Assembly: GCA_000149265.1 (NCBI GenBank)
Contig: CH003205.1
Span: forward strand, 424,228-488,227
Length of the DNA: 64,000 bases
DNA from: Ciona savignyi
Lineage: Eukaryota; Chordata; Ascidiacea; Phlebobranchia; Cionidae
Direction: 5' to 3'
In this document: positions 45,079 to 55,251 of the stretch, one piece after another
Numbering within the stretch: the first letter of the stretch is position 1
Layout: each line of letters starts with the position of its first letter
Translations under genes and position numbers: made by a program
Notes under the pieces: generated by a model
The model's input: only the letters and a program-made list of their open reading frames with translations
Database searches by the model: none
Told to the model about the DNA's origin: nothing

Positions 45079-46145
45079 GAGACGTTCAACTAAACTGACC
45101 TCACAAAAACGACCGTCACTCAAAATCCTGACATAGGAAGTCTTAGATTTTTTCACAATTTAAAATTGAAGCTTGGATCTACAACCAAAACTCAAAACCC
45201 TCCAAAATTTTGCCTAAAAATATTTTGAGCCAATACCCCTTCGTACATCGGCAACTTTTTCCCAACAAAACAGCTAGCAGATGCACAATCAACACCTTTA
45301 TTCCACAAAGCACTGTTCCACGATTACAAAACTTTACAGCTAAACGAGAACACCGGCGCGCAGCCTAACACATGCTGCTTTCAACCGAACAAACATTAGG
45401 GAATCACCACCATTGTTACTCAGCAAAACACTCGTTTAAAAACAATGATTAATGGAGGGTACCAATCGTCACATTCTGCCGTTCATAGAGGTCTAAATTG
45501 GTTATACGCCATCTTAAGTCCCCAATTTCTCCATGTGTCAGTTTCCTTTTATGGGGTTTTCCCCAGATGTTTAGTTTCGTAAACAAATCAGCACTTTGAC
45601 CCGAGTAACGTTGGTAGAATTAGAATTCAAATATCATTGACATATAAATAAATATTTTAACACTCGACAATTAAAATTACACATTAACTTAAAGTTCTGA
45701 ATATACTGACCAAACATAAAAAAAAATATATTAATTCTTAAAACACCCATTAAAAAGTTAAAATTGTGAGTTCCAGTTTTCTAAATCCTACCAACGGTAG
45801 TTGGGTTAAAGTGCTACTGGGTTTGCAAAATACGTTTGCAGCATTTATTTATATTTTTTAAAATCTAGTTAACAAGACAGTTTTTTTATTGGTTTGATAA
45901 TTTCTGTTTAATGTTTAATATAGCAAATTTCATCTTAGGTGTATTACTTTGATCCAAAGAATTAAAACCGTCTTCGTTCTAAATTGCATTTCCTATGCAA
46001 TACAAATTAATATTAGCATATCTACAGGCACATCTAGTGGAAGAGGGAAAACTTCTGACTATATTTAACTTAGTAAGCTTTTACTGTTGCTAACACATGT
46101 TTGTAATAAAAAATATAGGTATGACTTTATATAATTGTAAAATTA
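45079..46145. other. Intergenic stretch without a recognisable gene
   Basis: AT-rich sequence with no coding block, RNA gene or repeat I can name. It continues the gene-free interval between the SOD-repeat gene and the sorbitol dehydrogenase copy. Confidence 0.35.
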
Positions 46146-46225
46146 TAGGTTAGGATAGGATATCATGTTTATTCACATGAATGGAAAAAACCGTGTATGA
46201 TCCACATGTTCCTTCAATTGGTTTT
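46146..46225 (-). mobile_element. SINE-B 3' fragment
   Basis: Only the inverted 3' end remains (plus: taggataggatatcatgttt, then gtatgatccacatgttcc). The middle is deleted. From here to about 47180 nothing further was recognised. Confidence 0.5.
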
Positions 46226-47182
46226 TGTAGCTCAGCACTCTATTAATTGCTGTTGTTCTCGGTCTTATTTGACTAGTCCCATTTGAAAATGACATGTCAT
46301 GTGTGATGCAGAAATATTAAGCTGTCTCATTTTTATTGTTGCAAAGCCATGCAGTGCAATTATGATTGTGTGTTTCGGTAAAACTTATTGTTATTGCACT
46401 TCCATTGCACACTTGACTGTCAAAACAAGGTACAACCAAATAGAACAGAAAATCATGCAAATAAATAATCATTGTAATGAAAGATCATTGTCTAAAATAT
46501 CCAAATAACTAAATTAACAACATAGAAATAAAAACAAAATTTTACAATTGTTTAAATAATAGACCAACAGCATATGACAAAAGATGCAATTTAATTGGCT
46601 TGTTATAGAATCTTTCCCTAATAAGGTGGATATCTTAATTATAAGACTTATTTTTTTGTTATTTTCACCTAAATAGATGGAAGAAAATCGACTGATAAAA
46701 AATATACATTTTAAAGTTTAAATAGCTAATTGTTAGCATATATTTGTTTTTATTTATATTTAATGCAATATACACACCCAATAAAATTGTAGTTACTCAT
46801 TTGTAATATTATATTTATTATTTTAATGTAAATGTATTCAATATATTTAAATTTGTTAATGTTAAAACTGTCTGACCCCTAATACTGTTGTGGTTATGTT
46901 ACATTATAGTTTATTCTCTTTTCAACAAACTAAATTAAAACTTTTTGGTTTTTATTTGTTGTCGTCCAGTTTTGTTGTAGTATCTTGCCACTCTTTTTAA
47001 GTTTCGTGTTTTGATTAATTTTAGTATATTTTGTCAATATTTTCAAATATTGATGGTAAATGCTGCTACAGTCTAAATCTAGCCTAACAAACCCCATACA
47101 TGTGATTGTGTGAATGTCATGTCACTCATTTAACTTACCCACAGGTCCACCTTGCTGTAGGGATTTAGTAATATAAAATTTA

Positions 47183-47295
47183 GGGTTTTAGTAAGTTTTA
47201 GTATGGGTTTTTTTAGTAAGTTTTAGTATGGGTTTTTTTAGTAAGTTTTAGTATGGTTTTTTTTAGTAAGTTTTAGTATGGGTTTTAGTAAGTTA
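47183..47295 (+). repeat. Minisatellite, about 26-27-base unit, 4-5 copies
   Basis: The unit tagtaagttttagtatgggt followed by a T run is repeated four to five times with only T-run length differences. It lies about 700 bases upstream of the sorbitol dehydrogenase copy. Confidence 0.75.
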
Positions 47296-47989
47296 TAAGG
47301 TTTTCAAACGGGTCCATTTGTAAAAATGTAGGTTTAATTTTAAAGGAAAAAATAACTTTTTAGTTAAAACCTATATTATTTAAATGTTAAGTTGTTTACC
47401 AACATTATTTGTTACATGTTTACTAAGATATTCTTAGTTGCAACATAGAACATGTTGCCCTGCTACATCTGGTAAGTATGTAGAATGGGACCAATTTAAC
47501 CAAGACTTGCTAGCTGCATGTTGTTTTTAAATAGGGGCAACACTAAAAGGAGGGAAAGGGGGGAAAAGGAAGGAGGGAAACTGCTCACTAAAACTATAAT
47601 AACTAAATTGTAACCCTACTCTAAACACTATTTTCAACCCCATAACTAACCCAACCCAATGTTTAAAACTAACTACAATGGCCTAATCTTCAGTTTAGTG
47701 TGCAGTTTCCCTCCTTCCATCGTTTTAGTTTTATCCCTGAAGAGCTCGTGTTGGCCCGTCTGTAGCGGCTACCCAGGAAATAATGTTTACCTATCTTGTT
47801 TGGTTGGTATCGCTTTGACTTATTAACCAACGTGTAGTAAACGTTTAAGAAGAGTCAGCAAAGTCGTAGTATGCCTGTATTATATGTGTTAACATTCTAT
47901 TTCCCATATTGAGTATTTTTGTATAAAATATTTATAGTTTTGTGCAGTAAATAGGTGATACAGGTTGTTTACTTGTAAAAATTGCAACG

Positions 47990-49064
47990 ATGGATAACCT
48001 AAGCGCAGTGCTGTACAAAAAGCGAGATGAAATACCTCAGTGCGACATCGTGCTTGAAAATCGCGAGGTTGTAGAGCCAGGCCCGAATGACGTAATGCTA
48101 CAAATGCATTCGGTCGGTATATGTGGTTCGGACATTCATTACTGGGTGCACGGCCGAATTGGAGATTTTATCGTCAAGGATCCGATGGTTATTGGTCACG
48201 AAGCTGCCGGACGAGTCGTTAAATGTGGATCCAATGTGTCGCACTTAAAACCCGGCGATAGGGTAGCCATTGAGCCTGGCTACCCGTTAAAAAATGACGA
48301 TTTCTGCAAGAGAGGCCGGTACAACTTGAGCGAAGTTTACTTTTGTGCCACTCCCCCTGACCACGGCAACTTGTCAAGGTTCTACACTCACAACGCAGAT
48401 TTCTGCTTCAAGCTTCCCGACAATGTGACTTACGAGGAAGGTGCTCTGATCGAACCTCTTTCCGTGGGAATCCACGCTTGCCGCAGAGCTGAGATCACTC
48501 TCGGTCATAACGTGTTCATCTGCGGTGCTGGACCTATTGGATTGGTATCTCTGCTTGTTGCAAAAGCAATGGGGGCCTCGAAAATCGTAATTTCGGATTT
48601 GTTTGAAAAGCGGCTCGAAGTAGCAAAACAGATTGGAGCTGACTACATCGTTAAGGTTGATAGAGGTGACGATTCAAAGCAAATCGCGGCTAAAGTCGAA
48701 GCACTGTTGGGCGAGAAGCCGGACCGTACAATCGAATGCACCGGTGCCGAGTCTGCAATCCAGTCAGGTATCTACGCCCACAAAATCCGGCGGTTGCTTG
48801 TTGTTAGTAGGTCTCGGCCCTGCAATGGTTAACGTGCCCATTGTGAACGCAGCAGTCCGCGAAGTTGACATTAGAGGTGTTTTCAGGTATTGCAATACTT
48901 ACCCCACAGCTATCCAGATGTTATCTTCCAAGCAAGTCGATGTAACGCCACTCGTCACACACCGCTTTGCGCTCGAAGAGACGCAGAAAGCGTTTGAGGT
49001 CACCAGGTCTGGGGAAGGAATTAAAGTGATGCTGAAATGCGATCCTAACGACCAAAATCCATAA
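47990..49064 (+). pseudogene. SORD: Sorbitol dehydrogenase, intronless, one-base frameshift
   Basis: SORD oxidises sorbitol to fructose with NAD in the polyol pathway. The reading frame covers the whole protein without introns: catalytic zinc ligands Cys45 (GICGSD), His70-Glu71 (GHEAAG) and Glu155 (ALIEPLSVG), the Rossmann motif GAGPIG at 179-184, and the C-terminal [16 protein letters not shown] and [11 protein letters not shown]. The frame breaks once: at 48777-48779 there are three C where two restore frame (GIYA then [13 protein letters not shown]). Animal SORD genes usually have many introns, so this may be a retrocopy, either a near-intact pseudogene or an active gene with an assembly error. 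No poly(A) tract or clear target duplication is visible. Conservation elsewhere is strong, which argues for recent or ongoing selection. Confidence 0.85.
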
Positions 49065-49074
49065 AGAAAAGATA

Positions 49075-49080
49075 AATAAA
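49075..49080 (+). terminator. Possible SORD poly(A) signal
   Basis: AATAAA lies 11 bases after the SORD stop codon. A second candidate occurs near 49360. Confidence 0.4.
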
Positions 49081-49466
49081 ACATCACTAATTCTCCCGTT
49101 AAAGATTACATAATATTCTCTATATTTATAATATATCCAATCATACATATTTGTAAATAGCTGTAAAAGTTCAAAATGCTGCATTTGTTTTGTATTCAAT
49201 CATGCACCTTACAAGTAATTGCGAACTATTCATCATTTTTATTTTGTAATTTTCATCTAATATTTATGACGGTGTTAACAAAATATTCATCCGCGAAACA
49301 CACATTTGTGTTTCTCAGCATATGCGAACAGTATAGCAAAATATGTATATTTAATTGTTTCAATAAATTAAGATTTATTTGACAAGATTAAATGATTGTA
49401 CGGTGGTAAAATATGGTGTATAGTGCTTTTATTTAAAACGGCAGTGGTTAAACTTTATAATTAGAT

Positions 49467-49718
49467 AAGGATAGGATATTTATGTATATCCCCGTAAATG
49501 GGAAAACGGACAATCGTCAGATCACCCCGCGTCTACTTTTCCGGAGTCATTGCAGTGTGTTTTACACGTTCCTTTAATTTAGTAGAACCCATTAATTAGC
49601 TAGGTTCAGGCAATGGCCGTTAAGTGACTTGCCCAAGAATACAATGGACTTTATAGCGACCAGTTTCGCACCTACAACCCTTCGGCTGAAAGGCGACGCA
49701 CTAAGCCAGCAGACTAAA
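49467..49718 (-). mobile_element. SINE-B copy, inverted
   Basis: Plus-strand aggatatttatgtatatccc, gacaatcgtcagatcaccc, cattgcagtgtgtt and gcgaccagtttcgcacctac identify an inverted SINE-B with a short deletion near its 3' end. The head (gcgacgcactaagcc) is present. Confidence 0.65.
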
Positions 49719-49817
49719 GCTGAAAAAATGATGTATAGTACAAAATAAATAAGTAGAAAGTCGGCCAAATCTATCCACATAAATTTGTTATTCCACACAT
49801 TTTAATCCCGTGTGTAA

Positions 49818-50082
49818 ACAACAATAGATTGGCCGAATGGTTAACGCGACCGATACATACACCTACTCTCATACAAAAAAAACGGTCGTGGTGACGAGCC
49901 CATACAATACAATACAATTTTTATTTTTGTTTCTTTCGCTGCAGCGTTTACCACCAACAATTTGAAAATCCAACAATTGACCAAAAAAACCATCATGGAT
50001 TCGAAACTGAGCTCGGTTAAAAAAGGGCCCATCATAAATTCGAATTTTTGCACGATTAAAAAAAAACAACAACAATAGATTG
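49818..50082 (+). mobile_element. SINE-A insertion with 14-base target duplication and internal insert
   Basis: The direct repeat acaacaatagattg flanks the element (49818-49831 and 50069-50082), as left by LINE-driven retroposition. The SINE-A begins 5'-truncated at ggccgaatgg. It is split after gacgagccc by about 90 foreign bases (near 49903-49994, starting atacaatacaatacaat), resumes at catcatggattcgaaactg, and then carries a second partial copy of the 3' region and an A tail. Confidence 0.7.
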
Positions 50083-51781
50083 TCAAAACACAGATTGTAA
50101 GTTTAACTTTATTTTTCAACGATTCATTTAAATACAGTGAAACGATGCAGACTCCGTTTGATTAATGCCGTATTAACCAAGGGTATATTTGATAAATATG
50201 TGTCCAAATGAAGATCTAATTAAATTTGAATTATTTTAACATACACAGAATTACGTGTTGTTGTCCCCACTTTATAAAAAAAAATATCGCAGCGCATGAA
50301 TCGTTGTAAACTACAACTGGCACGAATTTTGAACTTAACTTCGGTTTGGATTCCTGAATGATTCTGTGGAAAAAGTAAAAGAACATTAACCAAACAAATT
50401 TTACAAGCCTTTTTTATTTTTTTATCGTCATGCCACTTTATCTTTTTAAACTTTAACACCCAGCCAACTACAGTTGCTGCAGATTGCGTACTGTCCAGGG
50501 AACAGTTATAATAGTGTCGAATTACGTTTTCTTTCAGAACCAGTCATTCATCGTTTCTATTGTTGAGTTGGCAAGAATAGACGTGTTTTGTGATCATTAC
50601 ACACTTTTCCGACTGATAGTAAATTAACCAGAGTATATTGACCATTCGTACCAAAATATACAAAAAATTGTCATGAAAGCAGAAGCAAGGATTTTGTAAT
50701 GTGTCATCCAGTAATTCTAAACATTCTATTGTTGTTGTAGACTGTAGGACGCTTGGGAATTGACTTATGAATACTTACTGGCAAGCCTGGACATGCATGG
50801 AAGTTGACAAGTGGAATTTTAGATCATTTCTTACATTGCATTGTATGTGGAAGGATGGTATAGCAAGTTGGTAGGTTGAATGGCTAACATTTACAGTTTT
50901 ATTTTAAAAGACAGACATAAGCTTTTTATGTTGAATTTTATCAAAAATCTCCTGTAATGTTAACTGTCATATTTGGTTTTGACTACAGTTTTTTAGGATT
51001 GTAAATAAAAATTTATGATTATGAATAGTCAAGTCTTACCTTCAGTAATACGGTAATGAGTTACTGGTAATTATTGTAGACTATTTTTTTGTGATGGCAC
51101 ATAGGTCTACCATATATTTATTTATTTATTGCATCTCTCTTGAACTCAATCACAGTAAAGTTTTTATTCAGTGAGGATAGATATATTTTTATATTAAATG
51201 TAGCTTGATTAGGTTATGAGGCTATTTTTATTAAATGATGTAAAAAATTGGATTCAAAATGCATTGAATGTAGGTAAGTGACTTGGGATAAATGTCATTT
51301 AGTGATTTCTAGTACCAGTAGTGGTGCAATAAAATTCTGATATTTTTACTTAAGTGCATACAATACAGCTCCACAATTAACATATGTATTTTTGTAATTG
51401 GACTCGGCACAAGAGAACGGTTCTTACTTTACTTATTAACAATAGTTGTCAATACGAGTATATAGAACCAAGACCGTGAATGGATAATTGTGTGTCTGAA
51501 ATAGTATTGTTGTGTATTAATGTTTGACCCTTTCAAGTTGCAACTTTTGATTTTATGTATTCTTTTATAAAAAAAAGGTTTATTGATTGCATAAATCTGT
51601 CTTGTTGAAAAGTGGTATATTCTAAAGTCTGGGTGATTTAATTGAAACTCAGTAATTTTGTCCTAAGATGTTTGCTATATATGCGTCAAAACCTAATAGA
51701 ATACAGTTTTTGCATAGATTAAACTTAAAATCATTCTTTCCTCCAGAGAACTGGTTGTCTTTTCTGCTATTCATCTACGCC
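50083..51781. other. Region upstream of PLK4; no other gene recognised
   Basis: AT-rich sequence between the SINE-A insertion and the PLK4 coding start. It should hold the PLK4 promoter and any 5' untranslated exon. A frame open from 51668 joins PLK4 in phase, but its extra residues (such as FIYA just before the proposed start) have no likeness to other PLK4 proteins. Confidence 0.4.
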
Positions 51782-54700
51782 ATGCCTCACAAGATTGCAA
51801 AGAAGGTGTACGGGACACAGAACGCTCAAATGCCGCCCTATGGAAGCTCAATTGCTGACTATGAAGTTCTAAACCTTATTGGACGTGGCGCGTTTGCGTG
51901 CGTGTACCGTGCGCGATGTCGTCAGACAAGCCGCAATGTTGCGATTAAAATGATCGATAAAAGAAGCATGAGGAAGTCCGGGATGGTTTCGAGGGTTCGG
52001 AGTGAGGTTGAGATCCATGCTCAACTGAAACATCCATCCATACTGGAACTTCATCATTGCTTCGAAGATGCAGATCATGTTTATCTCATCTTGGAGCTCT
52101 GCATGAAAGGGGAGCTCAACAGATATTTGAAGAGCCAAGGCAACACTTTATCAGAAATCCAAGGTAAGACCACTAGTGGTTATTCAATGTTTCTTACTGA
52201 AATATAGGCATAAGCATATTAATAACTAAAGATTCTATTCAGGTTTTATTGATAAGAAAGTCGCATATTCCTTTAAAATTGCCTTGTGTAGATGACTAAA
52301 ATGACGAAAAATACCATGAAATAATGTAAACCAAATTCGGGGTATGATTTTTTACTGTACTGGTCGCCGGTTGTGTTGTGCGATAACCTAGCTTCTTTAC
52401 GTTACATTTTTTTTATAAAGAATGACTCACCACAACTTGGTTAAACTTTTTTAGCTATTTTATTGGTTAAATTACCAATCTAAAACCAATGTTATCCATG
52501 TGTTAAGTGTTTTATTTGGTGGGTTAATTAAAGTGCCAACAAATTGATTTTTACCATTTGTATTCATAGTGGATAACTAAAAACTGTTTCTTTATATGTT
52601 CACTGTCAGTCTAGATCTTAGATTAGGTTTTTTAGTTTAACCATTATTTATGTATTTAGTAGATAACCAGTGCTCTGACAAAATGTGATGTTAAAATAGT
52701 TTACTAGGTTCACCCAAATTCACTTTCATGCTCTAATTTACGCCATCACATATTTCTTTTGTAATGGTTCTATTGTTGTATTATAAAATGATGAATCCCG
52801 CAAATAATATCAAAGACCATAATAATAAACTCCATTATTACCCCAGTTCGAAAATTCATGGTGCAAATAGTAGAAGGAATGTTGTACCTCCACGCACATG
52901 GTATCCTGCACCGCGATATAACTCTCGCCAATATGCTCCTCGATGACGAGCAGCACATCAAGATCGCAGATTTCGGACTCGCTACTCGACTGGCGCTGCC
53001 CACCGACAAACACTTCACCATGTGCGGCACACCCAACTTCATATCCCCGTGAGTACCGGCGTCCCTATGTATGTCTATGTGAGTACCAGTGTAGATATCG
53101 CTATCCCGACAGATTAGTCTGGTGTCTAAGTGCATCGGCTTTCAATCGAAGGGTTGCGGGTTCGAAACTGTCGGTTATGTCCTTGGGGAAGGCACTTAAC
53201 GAACATTGCCTGAACCCAGCAGATTAATAGTTTCTTCCAAATTGAAGAAACATGTCTATCATACACAACACACTGCAATAGCTCCGGTAACCCGACGGTG
53301 GGCGAGAGATGATCTGACGATTGCCCGTGTGTTAACCCCCTTGGTTTTCCCAGTCACAGGGATAAACCTGAATATCATATCCTATCATATGTTAAAACAT
53401 CAATAAAACATGTTTTTGCAAAGATTCTTATTTGTTTGTTTGTATCCTAATAATGTGTATGATTAAGAAACAACACTCAAAACAGCACAAACATAACAAC
53501 CAGTATAATCTGCAGATACTAATTTTATTAAACTGCGATTTTCAAATTCCTTTCTTTTTCCTTTTAACTTTCACCTTTATATGGACAAGTGTGTAATAGC
53601 CTGACGTTCGTCAAATATAAAACCAATATTTTTTATGACATCATAATACGCTATTACGTAATCAGGCATATATTCGATACAGGAATGAAAACCACGCTAT
53701 AAAATGTGGAGAATTTGTTCACGAAACGTAATGCAAAAATATTGTTATTGAGTTACGTTTAGGGAATTTTTAAGGCGTTCATTTAACCCGTCATTTAATT
53801 TGATAAATGGTTTACAATTTAACCGTTAGCGGTCTTTAAATGTTCGATTCAACCGCACTTTTGATTTATACGTTAGAAATATGAGATAACCCGGCATGCC
53901 TGGACTTAACTAATGTTTGCCCAAATGTTCCATCCACACACCGACATACTGGTTTACCTAAATTAAATCACCGCCGGCCTTAAATACACGAGAGAATACC
54001 AGCCATTGTGACGTCATATAGAAAACAAAGAGCGTAGGACTTTTTGCCGAGTTCGGGCAAGTCTGAATGTCCTAACCGCAAGTTATTGTGAGCGTTAAAC
54101 GGTCAAATTGTGACGAAACAAGCTTGTTTGTTTTGTCACCGCGGACCCCGGTTAGTCTAAATGTATTTACCGATGTTGGTGGTATCGGTACATATTATTA
54201 CACTGCGCAAATAACCCATCCTTCCACGCCCGAAGTCGTTCGACTTTGAATTCATCAAAACGAACGTCGTCTAACTTCCATCAAACCCACAGAGAGATTG
54301 CTACACGAAGCGCACACGGCTTGGAGTCGGATGTCTGGTCGCTGGGCTGTATGTTGTACACATTCCTCGTCGGCGTGCCACCGTTTGACGTGAGTTCTAT
54401 CTTATTTATCTATCCATATGTTAATTCGGTTTTACACATCGTTTCTCTAACCGTATTATTATGGTATTTTATGGCACAATGCCATATTGTTTTTGTCCGT
54501 TTTTTTCTGTCTATCCAGATGTCAATTCGGTTTAAAACCTCGTTTATCTACTTCTATCATTTTAAATAATTGTTTGATTACGTAGATAACAATATTTAAA
54601 CGTTTACTGTGTTTATAATGCCTGAGTAGTACAATGGTTAGAACACAACGGCTATAACCGTGGGGTTCTGGTTTGAATCCCACCCTCTCCATTTTTGCAC

Positions 54701-55251
54701 TGAATAAACTTAGTCTCTATCCAGTGAACTGAAATGAATCAATCAAATATTGCCATAAAATATTTTATACTTGGGTTGACATGCGAGTTTTCATTTTAGT
54801 AACCTTTTTACAACTTTATTGTGTAGTTGTTAATAACTAAGTTCGACCGATTTTAACCGAAGGGTTGCAGATTCGAAAGTCAATTAACGAACATTGCCTG
54901 AACCCAGCGGATTAATGGGTTCTACCAAATTGAAGAAACGTGTCTATCATTTACAACACAATGCAATAGCTCCGGTAATCCGACGATGGGCGCGAGGTAA
55001 TCTGACGATTGCCCGTGTGTTAACCCCCTTGGTTTTCCCATTCACGGGGATAAACATGAATATCCTCTGTAACATTAATCTTCTCCCACCAGACGGATGC
55101 GGTGAAGAGCACGCTGAACAGAGTGGTGCTCGGCAACTTCACCGTCCCCGAAGATGTATCGGAACAAGCATCCGATCTCATCCGGAAATTACTGAAGATG
55201 GATCCCAATGATCGGATCTCTCTCTCAGCCGTGTTGGATCATCCTTTCATG
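51782..55251 (+). CDS. PLK4: PLK4 exons 1-4: kinase domain
   Basis: Exon 1 holds the glycine loop, catalytic lysine and alpha-C region ([35 protein letters not shown]). Exon 2 holds the catalytic loop and DFG ([29 protein letters not shown]). Exon 3 (97 bases) holds the APE-type motif and F helix ([16 protein letters not shown]). Exon 4 ends the domain ([15 protein letters not shown]). No catalytic residue is missing. SINE-B copies lie in introns 2, 3 and 4. Confidence 0.92.

Noticed and set aside
54617-54690. A tRNA gene in PLK4 intron 3
   Set aside because: A and B boxes are present but the acceptor arms do not pair, so it is listed only as a tRNA-like segment.
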